A DNA stretch of 64,000 bases from Akkermansia sp. (GCA_017517385.1 JAFWZG010000054.1:142003-206002); one strand, 5' to 3'; counted from the stretch's first letter, positions 9,227 through 19,177 are shown. Numbers and translations: made by a program. The notes: generated by a model not told the origin, from the sequence alone.

Positions 9227-10168
9227 ATGGTCATTTACATCATCAGTGATGGCAAAAAGGGACACCTCTCTCAGACTCGAGGCCTAGCAGAAGCTCTGCT
9301 GGAACGAGCCCGTGAGGTTCGCCCGAATCTTCAACACTCTTGCCATGAAGTGCCGATAAACGGCAAGAGCTGGTTTGCCAAGCTTTTTTACAAGGGTAAA
9401 GATTTAGATTTACCCCGCCCCCACCTCATTCTCTGCGCCGGTCACAGTACACACTTGGCAGCGCTTAGTCTGGCTCGCCACTTGCGCTGCCTGTGCATGG
9501 TCTGCATGAAGCCCAGCCTGCCGGCTCGCTTATTCAACCTTTGCATCATGCCTCGCCACGATGTTCCGGAAGGCGGAGTACCGACCGCACGCATGTTCCT
9601 GACGAATGGCGCCATCAACTGCATTAAGCCTAGGCCAGATGTGGAGAAAAAGGAAACGCTCGTTCTCATCGGTGGACCTAGCAAAGAATTCAAGTGGGAG
9701 GCCGAGCATGTACTCACACAGCTTACCACTATTGCGAGTAAGAGCACCAGCTCCATCGTTCTCACCACATCACGCCGTACTCCGGCTGATTTTGTGCAGG
9801 ATGTCACCACGGCCTGCCCAAATATTCGCGTGGAGCCCGTTGAACAGACCGGCCCCACATGGGTGGCGGATCATCTGGCATCAGCCCGCGAAGTGTGGGT
9901 AACTCAGGATAGCGTATCCATGGTGTACGAAGCACTTTCCAGTGGGGCACCAGTAGGCATCATTGAAATGCCCCGCAAAGGCAATCCCCATAAGGATAAA
10001 CCCTCTCGAGTAGTTCGCGGCCTTCAAATGCTTATTTCCGATGGCGGCACCACTACCTTTACGGAGTGGGCCCGCACCGGTAAGATTGTCCAGCCCAAAT
10101 CCGTTCTTAATGAAGCAGGCCGAGCTGCTGAATACATTCTGAACACTTTCCCTCAATTACTGCCATGA
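9227..10168 (+). CDS. ELM1-like (DUF1022) protein, putative glycosyltransferase
   Basis: Protein of 313 aa resembling the mitochondrial fission ELM1 / DUF1022 family, whose bacterial members look like GT-B glycosyltransferases. Visible features are an N-terminal ISDGKKGHLSQTRGLAEAL, a central LIGGPSKEF at the second domain, and TQDSVSMVYEALSSGAPVGI near the C-terminus, which resembles the nucleotide-sugar-binding region of GT-B enzymes. It overlaps the next gene by ATGA and forms a three-gene unit with two GT4 enzymes, so a role in lipopolysaccharide core or other surface glycan assembly is likely but inferred. Confidence 0.7.
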   Translation: MVIYIISDGKKGHLSQTRGLAEALLERAREVRPNLQHSCHEVPINGKSWFAKLFYKGKDLDLPRPHLILCAGHSTHLAALSLARHLRCLCMVCMKPSLPARLFNLCIMPRHDVPEGGVPTARMFLTNGAINCIKPRPDVEKKETLVLIGGPSKEFKWEAEHVLTQLTTIASKSTSSIVLTTSRRTPADFVQDVTTACPNIRVEPVEQTGPTWVADHLASAREVWVTQDSVSMVYEALSSGAPVGIIEMPRKGNPHKDKPSRVVRGLQMLISDGGTTTFTEWARTGKIVQPKSVLNEAGRAAEYILNTFPQLLP

Positions 10169-11283
10169 AAATAATGCACCTTCTGCCATCCTTGTCATCC
10201 GGCGGTGTAGAGCAAGTTGTGCTCGAGCTCTGTCAGGGCCTTTGTGCGCAGGGGGTGGATTGTGTCGTAGTATCCGCAGGAGGCCCGATGGTGAGCGCCA
10301 TTGAATCCACCGGAGCCCGGCATATTGCCCGCCCCATCGGCAAAAAAAGTCTTAAAACCTTCATTCAGGTAGGCAAGATGGTTCGCCTGCTTAAGGAGGA
10401 AAAGCCCGATGTGCTGCACCTGCATTCTCGCGTACCGGCTTGGGTGGGATATCTCGCATGTAAAAGACTTCGTCCGGAGTTGAGACCGCACATCATTACC
10501 ACCTTCCACGGCTTCCACTCGGTAAACTTTTACTCTGCGATAATGGCCAAGGGGGATAGAGTTATTGCTGTCTCAGAGTGCATGAAAGAACATATTCTTC
10601 AGCAATATCCCCGTAAAGTGGCAGAAGAGAACATCGTTGTCATCCCCAACTCCGTAGATACGGACATCAACTTCCCGGAATATACCCCCTCGGAGGAATG
10701 GCTCAACGAATGGAACTCTACCTATCCTGAGTTGAAAGGTAAGTATACCCTGTGCCTGCCCGGACGTATCACCCGCATTAAGGGTGCCACGCATCTGGCA
10801 CCAATTCTCTCAACCCTGCACGAGAAAGGCATTCCGGCCCATGCTGTAATCGTGGGTGAAACCAAGAAAGGCAAAGAATCCATCCGAAAGGAAATAGTTG
10901 ATACTCTGGAGCAAGTCGGCATGAGCGACCATGTAACTTGGACCGGCCATCGTACAGACCTGAGAGATGTACTCTGTGTATGTGATGTAACTCTTTCACT
11001 TACACTTCAGCCTGAATCCTTCGGTAAAACAACACTGGAAGCACTTGCACTAGGACGCCCGGTGGCAGGTTATGAACATGGTGGAGTGGGAGAGCAGCTG
11101 GATGTTTTCCTTCCTGACGGCCGAGTCCCCACCAAGAACACCGCAGCCATGGCTGATGTGCTGGCCCGCTGGTACAAAGAAAAGCCCAAGCCCAAGCTTC
11201 CGGTACCTTCTCCCTACCGCCGAGAAGATATGATTCAAGCGCACCTGAAGCTATACCGGGAACTCTGCCAGAGCTCTTCATGA
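10165..11283 (+). CDS. GT4 family glycosyltransferase
   Basis: GT-B fold glycosyltransferase of family 4 (372 aa). The N-terminal acceptor domain begins with LLPSLSSGGVEQVVLEL; the C-terminal donor domain has PGRITRIKGATHL and an intact EX7E motif (Glu284 and Glu292, PESFGKTTLEALALGRPV). It probably transfers a hexose during surface glycan synthesis. It is coupled by 4-base ATGA overlaps to the ELM1-like gene upstream and to a paralogue downstream that has lost the first Glu of EX7E. Confidence 0.85.
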   Translation: MKIMHLLPSLSSGGVEQVVLELCQGLCAQGVDCVVVSAGGPMVSAIESTGARHIARPIGKKSLKTFIQVGKMVRLLKEEKPDVLHLHSRVPAWVGYLACKRLRPELRPHIITTFHGFHSVNFYSAIMAKGDRVIAVSECMKEHILQQYPRKVAEENIVVIPNSVDTDINFPEYTPSEEWLNEWNSTYPELKGKYTLCLPGRITRIKGATHLAPILSTLHEKGIPAHAVIVGETKKGKESIRKEIVDTLEQVGMSDHVTWTGHRTDLRDVLCVCDVTLSLTLQPESFGKTTLEALALGRPVAGYEHGGVGEQLDVFLPDGRVPTKNTAAMADVLARWYKEKPKPKLPVPSPYRREDMIQAHLKLYRELCQSSS

Positions 11284-12374
11284 AAATCATCCACTACAGC
11301 CCGCACATGAGCGCTGGAGGTCCTGCTGCACTGGCAGCGGACCTTGCCCGGACGCTGCAGGCTGAAGATTGTGAGAATGTAGTGGTGGCTCCTCCGTGTG
11401 AGCTTATCAGCCGCTTGCACGCTGCTAAAGTGAAGCACATTTCTTGCCGAAGGCCGAATATCCTGACAGTCTGGCGCGAAATCAGACGGGTAAAGAGCAT
11501 TATCCGCAGGCAGGCTGCAGACGTTGTGCAAGTGTATTCTGCGGATGCCGCATGGGTGGTATCCATGGCATGCCGTAGACTGAAGAAAATGAAAGTGCCC
11601 CCAATCATCGGAGTCATTACCGGATACATAGCTAAGGGCCTACCAGCATACGGATGGAAGTTCTGTGATTACTACACAACTATTTCCAAACACTTACGCA
11701 ATGAGCTCCGGGCTGATTCCAGCCCACTAAAATGCGCTCCGTGGGTAATTCCCTACGGTACGGACGAGAATATGTGCAACCCGGCATATCGCCCCACATC
11801 TGGTTGGCTTACACAGTGGCGCAAGAATCATCCTGAAATAGACCACAGTCTCGCTGTCTGTGTGCCCGGCGGCATTACCCCTAGGCGCGGGCTAGAGGAT
11901 ATTGTTCCTGTTCTTACAGGGCTGCTACGTTCTGGCATCTCAGCACATGTTTACATAGAGGGTGATCCACGTTTAGCCAGTACGGACTACGTGAATGAAT
12001 TAAAAGCCATGTACGCAGCGGCACAGCTGGACAACCATATAACGTGGCTGGGGGCTCGGCCAGATTTAAGAGATGTGCTTTGCGGCTGTGATGTAACGCT
12101 TTCTCTCACGAGACACCCTGCCACTTGGGATCGTGCAGTATTAGAAGCCCTAGCATTGGGCCGCCCGGTCATTGGATATGATCATGGAGTTGTTGGAGAG
12201 CTTTTGGACGCCTTCCAGCCAGAAGGGCGAGTAGCTCCGGGGGATATCCCCGCCATCATAGACACGCTCACTCAATGGAACACATACCCTCCCAGCCCGG
12301 TGTCAGAAGTTCCTTATCCTTATAAACTGAGTGATACCGCTGCAACTTATCGCAAACTGTATTCAGAAATATGA
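11280..12374 (+). CDS. GT4 family glycosyltransferase paralogue with degenerate EX7E
   Basis: Tandem paralogue of the preceding GT4 gene (364 aa). The two align through the donor domain, for example DLRDVLCGCDVTLSLT and LEALALGRPVIGYDHG versus near-identical stretches upstream. At the catalytic site the first Glu of EX7E is Ala281 (PATWDRAVLEAL), while the second (Glu289) is kept. In GT4 enzymes the first Glu is important for retaining transfer, so this copy may be inactive, altered, or a partner of its neighbour. The ATGA overlap with the upstream gene indicates one transcript. Confidence 0.8.
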   Translation: MKIIHYSPHMSAGGPAALAADLARTLQAEDCENVVVAPPCELISRLHAAKVKHISCRRPNILTVWREIRRVKSIIRRQAADVVQVYSADAAWVVSMACRRLKKMKVPPIIGVITGYIAKGLPAYGWKFCDYYTTISKHLRNELRADSSPLKCAPWVIPYGTDENMCNPAYRPTSGWLTQWRKNHPEIDHSLAVCVPGGITPRRGLEDIVPVLTGLLRSGISAHVYIEGDPRLASTDYVNELKAMYAAAQLDNHITWLGARPDLRDVLCGCDVTLSLTRHPATWDRAVLEALALGRPVIGYDHGVVGELLDAFQPEGRVAPGDIPAIIDTLTQWNTYPPSPVSEVPYPYKLSDTAATYRKLYSEI

Positions 12375-12417
12375 GTGCCGATAAGTTAAAGAATATCAGC
12401 CACTTCAAAAATAAGGA

Positions 12418-12446
12418 TTGACAATCAAGGCAAAACCAAGTATTGT
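12418..12446 (+). promoter_or_regulatory. Sigma70-type promoter upstream of the exported protein gene
   Basis: TTGACA (12418-12423), 17 bp, TATTGT (12441-12446). It predicts a leader of about 79 nt before the ATG at 12532. The leader contains a short open frame, ATG at 12474 to TAA at 12518 (14 codons plus stop), of uncertain meaning. Confidence 0.6.
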
Positions 12447-12531
12447 AACCGCGCGCCCACATATCGAGCCAGATGACGCTTAAACATTATCGTTGCTGTC
12501 CAAAAAGTGGGGATTAACAGCATATTTTATC

Positions 12532-13149
12532 ATGAAAAAAGCACTTCTCATTCTTACCGCGCTGACCACCCTGCCCGTTCTCGCACAAGAACAGGTAGTA
12601 GAAGAAGCGACCGCACCCATGATTATTCCCAAGGAAGAAGGAGCCCGCCAGCTCACTTGGTATGAAATTGACCCGGGCGTACGCAAATACCTCATTCTTC
12701 TGACTGCTAACACCATGGAGCTCAGCGCTCAACTTTCGGATGGAGGCGTGAATCTCACTCCCGAGCAGAGCTTTGATATGATGGAACAGGTTATCCTCCG
12801 TACTCCGTTGGACAGCCTTACAGGTGAATATCTCCAATTTGTGACGGAGGCAAACGAACTTAACTATCGCATTATCGCCACGCTCAAAGAGGAAAAGCCT
12901 GAAAACCATGCCGGAGTCATCGCCATTACCAATCGTTTCCAAGGCGAAATTGATGCATTGAACGAAAAATACCCTCAGGCTAGCCGCTATTTCAGTCAGA
13001 GTGCCCAGATGGAGATTGCCATGCTGCTCACCCGTGAGCTGGACATTCAGCGAGTCATGATTCAGGCCGCGATGGCCGGTAAAACCCAGCAGGAAGCCAT
13101 GAAGACCGTCGTGGAGCACCTGCGATACGAAGCTGAGCATCAGTTTTAA
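12532..13149 (+). CDS. Exported helical protein of unknown function
   Basis: Protein of 205 aa starting MKKALLILTALTTLPVLAQ, a clear signal peptide (about 1-19). The longer in-frame start at 12493 would bury it, so it is rejected. The mature protein is acidic and mostly helical, with no cysteines and no motif I recognise. It stands alone: a promoter lies upstream at 12418 and a strong terminator downstream at 13173, so it is a monocistronic unit. Function unknown. Confidence 0.75.
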   Translation: MKKALLILTALTTLPVLAQEQVVEEATAPMIIPKEEGARQLTWYEIDPGVRKYLILLTANTMELSAQLSDGGVNLTPEQSFDMMEQVILRTPLDSLTGEYLQFVTEANELNYRIIATLKEEKPENHAGVIAITNRFQGEIDALNEKYPQASRYFSQSAQMEIAMLLTRELDIQRVMIQAAMAGKTQQEAMKTVVEHLRYEAEHQF

Positions 13150-13172
13150 CCTATACTAAGCTTTACATTACG

Positions 13173-13216
13173 CACAAAAGAACGGTTGAAGACAAGAGCT
13201 CAACCGTTCTTTTGTG
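13173..13216. terminator. Strong bidirectional intrinsic terminator
   Basis: Perfect 17-bp inverted repeat (CACAAAAGAACGGTTGA and its complement) with a 10-nt loop; the arms end in A-rich/T-rich runs, so it can work in both directions. It ends the exported-protein gene. The in-frame ATG at 13226, and an ATG-like GTG at 13214, belong to this terminator zone and not to the amidase gene. Confidence 0.85.
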
Positions 13217-13236
13217 TCTGTTTTTATGCCAACGGC

Positions 13237-13265
13237 TTGCAAAAAGCATAAATCTGTGGTATATT
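13237..13265 (+). promoter_or_regulatory. Promoter for leaderless amidase mRNA
   Basis: TTGCAA (13237-13242), 17 bp spacer, TATATT (13260-13265). Only 5 nt separate the -10 box from the ATG at 13271, so transcription is predicted to begin at or within a base or two of the start codon. Confidence 0.7.
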
Positions 13266-13270
13266 TCGGC

Positions 13271-14125
13271 ATGCCCCGAATCGCACTTATCCAGCAGGAG
13301 GCCGTTGCTGACCCCGCCGAGAACAAGCGCCTGCAAATGGCAGCCATACGTGAAGCTGCAGCAGGCGGTGCGCAGATTGTGTGCACGCAGGAAATGTGCA
13401 CCACCCTCTACTTCTGTCGCACTCAGGATTGCGAATTATTCAATACCGCAGACTCCATCCCCGGCCCTTGGACTGACGAGCTCTGTGAACTTGCTCGCGA
13501 GCTTGGCGTTGTTATTGTGGCCGCCGGCTTTGAAAAGCGAGCAACGGGACTTTACCACAATTCTGCTTGGGTGATAGATGCAGATGGCAGTTTTCTTGGC
13601 CTGTACCGGAAGATGCACATACCGCAAGATCCCGGATTTGAAGAGAAATTTTATTTCACACCGGGCGACTTGGGCTACAAATGCTTTGACACGAAATACG
13701 GCCGCATAGGCGTTCTCATCTGCTGGGATCAGTGGTACCCGGAAGCCGCACGTCTCACCGCCATGCAGGGGGCTGAAATTATCTTCTACCCCACAGCCAT
13801 CGGCTGGATTCCCGGTGAAGAAGAGCTTTACACAGCTCAGCACTGTGCGTGGGAAACTGTACAACGCGGCCATGGCGTAGCAAACGGGTGCTACATCTGC
13901 GCCGTAAATCGCTGTGGCGTTGAGGGTGAAACCACTTTCTGGGGACAAAGTTTCGTTAGCGACTACTGTGGCCAGATTGTGACAAAGGCCCCCATCCACG
14001 AGCGCACCATTCTTTACGCAAACCTTGATTTAGCTGCATTGGAGGCCCACCGCCGCATCTGGCCCTTCTTCCGAGATCGCCGCATAGATTCCTACAGCGG
14101 CATCACTCAGCGATGGGGTAAATAA
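13271..14125 (+). CDS. aguB: N-carbamoylputrescine amidase
   Basis: Nitrilase-superfamily enzyme (284 aa) that hydrolyses N-carbamoylputrescine to putrescine, CO2 and ammonia, as in the agmatine route to polyamines. The Glu-Lys-Cys triad is visible: Glu in CTQEMCTTLY, Lys in LYRKMHIPQDP and Cys in GVLICWDQWYPEAARL. MPRIALIQQ is the standard family N-terminus, which together with the promoter placement fixes the start at 13271. No agmatine deiminase (aguA) is adjacent. Other C-N hydrolases are close relatives, but the Trp/Tyr-rich motif set favours AguB. Confidence 0.88.
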   Translation: MPRIALIQQEAVADPAENKRLQMAAIREAAAGGAQIVCTQEMCTTLYFCRTQDCELFNTADSIPGPWTDELCELARELGVVIVAAGFEKRATGLYHNSAWVIDADGSFLGLYRKMHIPQDPGFEEKFYFTPGDLGYKCFDTKYGRIGVLICWDQWYPEAARLTAMQGAEIIFYPTAIGWIPGEEELYTAQHCAWETVQRGHGVANGCYICAVNRCGVEGETTFWGQSFVSDYCGQIVTKAPIHERTILYANLDLAALEAHRRIWPFFRDRRIDSYSGITQRWGK

Positions 14126-14133
14126 TATTCTGC

Positions 14134-15441
14134 ATGAGTACTGATACACAGAGCACACCGAAACCGCCGCTGAGAGTCATTGTGGTGGGCATGGGAGTGC
14201 GCTCCATGATATACACCCGAGTAGCGCTCACGAATCCGGAGCTTCTGGAGATTGTGGGCGTAGTTGATACTGATGAGCGTCGGCGTGAATACGCCAGAGT
14301 GACATTTGGGTTAAGCCCTGAAAACTGCTTCTCTACGGTGGATGAGCTTGTGGCCGTGCCAAAGTTTGCAGATGCCGTCATTAACGGCACCATGGATCGC
14401 CTACATGTTAGCACCAGCCTGCCCATTCTCCGGCATGGCTATGACATGTTGCTGGAAAAGCCTTTCGCCATACATGAGGAAGAGGCCCAAGAGCTTCTGA
14501 CCTGCGCCAGAGAGACAGGACGCACCGTCATGGTATGCCACGTGCTCCGATATGCCCCCTTCTATCAGCGCTTCAAGCAAGCCATGGAGAGCGGAGAAAT
14601 CGGTAAAGTGATTAATATCCGCATGTCCGCTCAGGTGAACTACTTCCATGAAAGTGTCTCCTTTGTGCGAGGCAAATACGCTTCAGCTGAAATCTGCGGC
14701 TCCGGTATGCTGCTGACCAAATGCAGCCATGACTTGGATTTGATGGCTTGGCTCATGGGCTCGAACACGCCCAAGCGAATCTCCAGCGTCGGCAGCATGT
14801 TCCAGTTCGTGCCGGAAAATGCACCGGAAGGAGCTGGAACACGCTGCCTTACGGATTGCCCGGTAGAACGCGATTGCCCGTATTCTGCCCGGCGCCTCTA
14901 CATAGAGAGCCCCCAGAGATGGGCTGATAATGTATGGCATGATTCCAACATCCGACGCCCTGAAACGGATGAAGAAAAAGAGGCCATACTCAGCACCCCT
15001 GATAATCCTTACGGGGCCTGCGCATACCGCTGCAAGACAGATATCGTGGACCACCAGTCCGTCCTCATCGAGTATGAAGATGGCGCTACAGGCACCTTCT
15101 CCATGACTGGCGGCGCCTCCATCTCCAATCGCCGTATACATGTCACCGGTACGCGCGGTGAAATCTATGGCACATTCGAGAACGGGCGCTTCACTATTTC
15201 CTCTATTGCCCCTCAGGCCCCGGATGGCCGACTGAAGCATGTGGTGGATGTCACGGAAGCACAGGAAGGCCGTCATCACGGTGGCGGAGACCGAGAAGTG
15301 GTTCTTGATTTCATCGCTTACCTTCGTGGTGAGCCAACATCCCCCGGAAAAACACTTCTGGAAGATTCCGTAAACGGCCACCGTATCGTCTTCCTCGCAG
15401 AAAAATCCCGGCAGGCTAACGGAGCCATGCTGGACTGGTAA
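14134..15441 (+). CDS. Gfo/Idh/MocA-family oxidoreductase
   Basis: NAD(P)-dependent sugar or cyclitol dehydrogenase-like protein (435 aa). The N-terminal Rossmann segment VIVVGMGVRSMIYTRVA, VVDTDERRREYA and the conserved EKPFAI (about 106-111) identify the family. The C-terminal domain has a Cys-rich insertion (CLTDCPVERDCPYSA, then CAYRC) that could bind metal, as in some Verrucomicrobia and Planctomycetes homologues. Substrate unknown. It follows the amidase gene by 8 bp and may share its transcript. Confidence 0.8.
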   Translation: MSTDTQSTPKPPLRVIVVGMGVRSMIYTRVALTNPELLEIVGVVDTDERRREYARVTFGLSPENCFSTVDELVAVPKFADAVINGTMDRLHVSTSLPILRHGYDMLLEKPFAIHEEEAQELLTCARETGRTVMVCHVLRYAPFYQRFKQAMESGEIGKVINIRMSAQVNYFHESVSFVRGKYASAEICGSGMLLTKCSHDLDLMAWLMGSNTPKRISSVGSMFQFVPENAPEGAGTRCLTDCPVERDCPYSARRLYIESPQRWADNVWHDSNIRRPETDEEKEAILSTPDNPYGACAYRCKTDIVDHQSVLIEYEDGATGTFSMTGGASISNRRIHVTGTRGEIYGTFENGRFTISSIAPQAPDGRLKHVVDVTEAQEGRHHGGGDREVVLDFIAYLRGEPTSPGKTLLEDSVNGHRIVFLAEKSRQANGAMLDW

Positions 15442-15456
15442 ACTCATGCTCACCAC

Positions 15457-18400
15457 ATGCCGGAGATAGATACTAAACAAACGCCCGACTTCCGTTACCC
15501 TGATTTGCCTATTTCACGCCGTCGGCAGGAAATAGCGGCAGCACTGCGCAAAAATCAAGTCATCGTAGTCGTGGGTGAAACCGGTAGCGGTAAGACCACG
15601 CAGCTTCCAAAAATCGCGCTGGAGGTGGCAGGAAATCGTCGCGGCATGTTGGGATGTACTCAGCCCCGAAGATTGGCTGCCGTGGCCGTAGCACGCAGAA
15701 TTGCGGAAGAACTAGGCTGTGAGCCGGGCCAATATGTGGGCTATCAGGTGCGCTTTGATGACAAAACCAGCCGCGATACCAAGCTGAAACTCATGACAGA
15801 CGGCATCCTGCTGGCCGAGACTCAGGATGACCGGGATTTACGCAAGTATCATACCATCATTTTGGATGAAGCCCACGAGCGCAGTCTGAACATTGATTTC
15901 TTGCTCGGCTACATGAAGCTTCTACTGGCCCGCCGCCCAGATTTGAAGCTCATCATATCCTCTGCCACCATGGATGCCGGCTCATTCTCCGAGTTCTTTG
16001 GAGGAGCCCCCATTATCAACGTGGAGGGGCGCACGTACCATGTGGACATGCACTACATGCCCCAGCGCCACCCGGACGAAGAACTCCCTCAGCATGTAGC
16101 AAGAGCCGTCACTTGGCTTTCCGAGTATGATGAAAAGGGAGACGTGCTCATCTTCCTTCCCGGCGAGCGAGAAATCCGCGATTGTGCAGATGAGTTACAG
16201 TATCAGAATCTCCCGCATACGGATATTCTCCCCCTCTTTGCACGCCTCGGGCTGGGGGAACAGCAGCGTATCTTCCATCCGCAGAAAGGTAGACGCCGTA
16301 TCGTTCTTGCCACGAACGTGGCAGAAACCTCGCTCACCATTCCCGGTATCATTTATGTGATAGACAGTGGTCTTGCTCGAATCTCGCGCTATCTTCCCGG
16401 CCGCCAGATTCAGCGCCTCCAGGTGGAGCCCATTTCCCAAGCCAGTGCGCGCCAGCGAGCAGGCCGCTGCGGTCGTGTGACAGAAGGTGTCTGCATCCGC
16501 CTGTACTCTGAAACAGATTTTGAAGGCCGCGAACCCTTTACCGACCCAGAAATCAAGCGCAGCGCTCTTGCAGGAGTCATCCTGAGAATGGCAGATTTGC
16601 GCCTGCCCCCGTTGGGAGAGTTTCCCTTGCCGGACCCTCCCAGCGCACGCCTTGTCAACGAAGGGTACAAAACTCTGCGTGAAATCGGTGCACTTGATAG
16701 GCAGAAGAAGATGACAGACACCGGCCGCAGTCTGGCTCGCCTTCCGCTAGACCCGCGGTTGGGCCGTATGCTGCTGGAAGCTGAGCACGAAAAGTGCTTG
16801 GCGGAGATGCTCGTCATAGTGGCAGGCCTGAGCATCATGGATCCTCGCGAGAGGCCCCAAGAGTTTGCCACACAGGCAGATCAAGCCCACGCGCAGTGGA
16901 AAAATGCGGACAGTGATTTCCTCTCCATGCTTTCGCTGTGGAGAAGCACGCTCGCTTTTCAGGAAAAGCGCTCACTCAAACGTAACCAGTTGCGTAAATG
17001 GTGCAGCAAAAACTACATTAACTTCCTGCGAGTAGTCGAGTGGCATAATCTTGTGCAGGACTTAGGCGCAGCTCTTCAGGATACCCTTCGCTGGCGCATA
17101 CCTGCTCTACCGGATGAAGCCCAGCAAGCTACTCCGGAAATGATACACCGCTCTCTGCTCGCTGGCGCCCCACTGCAGATAGGCGTATGGCGACCGGAAG
17201 ACAAAGTCTACCGCGGCGCCGGCGGACGAGACTTCTCCATTTTCCCCGGCAGCGGAATGTTCCGCCGCAATAAACGAGCAGAATGGATATTCGGAGCTGA
17301 GCTTGTAGAAACCAGCCGCCTGTTCATGCGCCGCTGCGCTGTGCTAGACCCAGCGTGGGTGGAACAAGTAGCCCCGCAGCTCTGCGCCTGCCATGCGTAT
17401 GATGCCGGATGGGACAAAGACGCAGGCGTAGTTCATGCTAAAGAACGGGTCACTTGCGGAGGACTCACCATCATTGACGGTCGCCGGATATCCTACGCCC
17501 GTTACAACCTCCCGGCAGCTCGCGAAATCATGATTCGTGAGGGCATTCTGGACATGCAGCTGCGCGATGAGCCGCCCTTTATCCGCCACCTGCAGGACAT
17601 GCGCGAAAAGGTGCGAACGGTGGAATCCAAACTTCGCCGCCGTGATTTGATATGGTGCGCTGAGGGTGTGTACTCCTTCTTTAATAGCATTCTGCCCAAG
17701 GATTGCGCATCCGCCAGAGCTTTACGCCGCTGGCGAGAAAAAGCCGAGAAAACAAAGCCCGATATACTCTTCGTCCCCTACGAGGATTGTGTCTACCCGG
17801 GAGAAGATAAAGCACCTGCTGATTTTTACCCTGATGAGCTACACGTAGCCGGCGAGACCTATGATGTGTACTACGCTCACAATCCGGGTGAGTCAGATGA
17901 CGGCGTAACACTTGGGGTTCATATAGACCAACTGGATACCTTCCCGGACTGGTTACCGGAATGGGGTGTTCATGCCCACTTGGCGGATCGCGCTGAAATC
18001 CTCCTGCGCACCTTGCCAAAGGACATGAGGAACTTCCTGATGCCCATTGGCGAGAGAGCAGATGACTTCTCTGAGGACTGGTATGACCGCGAACCGGACA
18101 GGCCGCTAGGCCAAGCGTTGGCTGAGTTTGTGATGCGCCGCACACAAAAATTCTGCAATGCTCAGCAGTTTGACTTCTCCCGTATTCCCGCTGAACTTAT
18201 CACAAAAATCTGGGTTAGTGATGATAAGGGACAAGAACTTGCCATGGGTACCGATATGGCGACCCTGCGAGAAAAATTGGAGTCTTACAAACAGAAACGC
18301 TTCCATAAAAAAGCCTCACGCGCATTCTCCGCTACGGCTATGACTCGCTGGGACTGCGGAGACCTGCCGACCGCCGTAGATGTAGGCACCGGAACCGGTT

Positions 18401-19173
18401 ACCCCGCGCTTTGCGATGACGGAGAACGCGTGAAAATCAAAGTATACCCCACGCAAGAGGAAGCCAACCATGCACACCGTTTCGGTGTGCGCAGGCTTGC
18501 CCTCATCCACCATGCTGATTTCATCAGCAGCATCCGCAAACGCCTTCCCATCAAATCCGTAGAAGCTAAGCTTGCAATGACCTCTTTGGGTGTTCAGCCT
18601 AAAAATAATGTGGCTGACACCATCTATGCCGCTATGGATGCCACACTGGCCCCTCTGCCTCGCACTGCAGATGAGTTTGATGCAGCCTGTCTCCGCATGA
18701 GAGAACGCCTGTACGATACCATTGCCGGCCCGCTCAGCAAGCTGTGGGAACAACTCGCTGCCACAGAGGCTCCTCTCAGGGAGTTTTGCCTCACAGCCTC
18801 TCGTGACAGATACGCGGCCCGCATAGCCGAGGATTTGCAGCGAGAGTGGCAGTGGCTCACACGCCCCTTCTTCCTCTCAGCCGCTGCACCTGCGTTGCTG
18901 CAGGATCTCAGCCGTTTTGCACGCGGTATTCAGCAGCGCCTGCAGAAGATTGCCCAGCAACCCGCCATCCGTGAACTAGAACGCATCGAAACACTAAACA
19001 CCACCATCAAGCCGGATTTCTACTCGGAATACCTCCGCCATAATGAATCTCCCGCATGGCAGGCATATGGGTTCATGGTAGCAGAATTCCGCCTGTCCAT
19101 CTTCGCCCCCACTTTAGCTTGCAAGGGACGCGCCTCCGCGAAAAAACTGACAGCAGCTGCAGAACAGCTTTAA
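15457..19173 (+). CDS. hrpA: DEAH-box RNA helicase HrpA
   Basis: ATP-dependent RNA helicase of 1238 aa, close to the usual HrpA size. It has the P-loop GETGSGKTTQL (about 40-50), DEAH box (about 138-141), SAT motif (about 168-170), and motif VI QRAGRCGR, followed by the HA2/OB region and the long HrpA-specific C-terminus. HrpA acts on structured mRNA and stalled or collided ribosomes. It starts 15 bp after the oxidoreductase gene. A second DEAH helicase, HrpB, lies at 30.9 kb. Confidence 0.93.
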   Translation: MPEIDTKQTPDFRYPDLPISRRRQEIAAALRKNQVIVVVGETGSGKTTQLPKIALEVAGNRRGMLGCTQPRRLAAVAVARRIAEELGCEPGQYVGYQVRFDDKTSRDTKLKLMTDGILLAETQDDRDLRKYHTIILDEAHERSLNIDFLLGYMKLLLARRPDLKLIISSATMDAGSFSEFFGGAPIINVEGRTYHVDMHYMPQRHPDEELPQHVARAVTWLSEYDEKGDVLIFLPGEREIRDCADELQYQNLPHTDILPLFARLGLGEQQRIFHPQKGRRRIVLATNVAETSLTIPGIIYVIDSGLARISRYLPGRQIQRLQVEPISQASARQRAGRCGRVTEGVCIRLYSETDFEGREPFTDPEIKRSALAGVILRMADLRLPPLGEFPLPDPPSARLVNEGYKTLREIGALDRQKKMTDTGRSLARLPLDPRLGRMLLEAEHEKCLAEMLVIVAGLSIMDPRERPQEFATQADQAHAQWKNADSDFLSMLSLWRSTLAFQEKRSLKRNQLRKWCSKNYINFLRVVEWHNLVQDLGAALQDTLRWRIPALPDEAQQATPEMIHRSLLAGAPLQIGVWRPEDKVYRGAGGRDFSIFPGSGMFRRNKRAEWIFGAELVETSRLFMRRCAVLDPAWVEQVAPQLCACHAYDAGWDKDAGVVHAKERVTCGGLTIIDGRRISYARYNLPAAREIMIREGILDMQLRDEPPFIRHLQDMREKVRTVESKLRRRDLIWCAEGVYSFFNSILPKDCASARALRRWREKAEKTKPDILFVPYEDCVYPGEDKAPADFYPDELHVAGETYDVYYAHNPGESDDGVTLGVHIDQLDTFPDWLPEWGVHAHLADRAEILLRTLPKDMRNFLMPIGERADDFSEDWYDREPDRPLGQALAEFVMRRTQKFCNAQQFDFSRIPAELITKIWVSDDKGQELAMGTDMATLREKLESYKQKRFHKKASRAFSATAMTRWDCGDLPTAVDVGTGTGYPALCDDGERVKIKVYPTQEEANHAHRFGVRRLALIHHADFISSIRKRLPIKSVEAKLAMTSLGVQPKNNVADTIYAAMDATLAPLPRTADEFDAACLRMRERLYDTIAGPLSKLWEQLAATEAPLREFCLTASRDRYAARIAEDLQREWQWLTRPFFLSAAAPALLQDLSRFARGIQQRLQKIAQQPAIRELERIETLNTTIKPDFYSEYLRHNESPAWQAYGFMVAEFRLSIFAPTLACKGRASAKKLTAAAEQL

Positions 19174-19177
19174 TGAT

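Noticed and set aside
12474..12518. 14-codon upstream frame in the leader of the exported protein gene
   Set aside because: No Shine-Dalgarno sequence and no link to a regulatory hairpin; kept only as a note.
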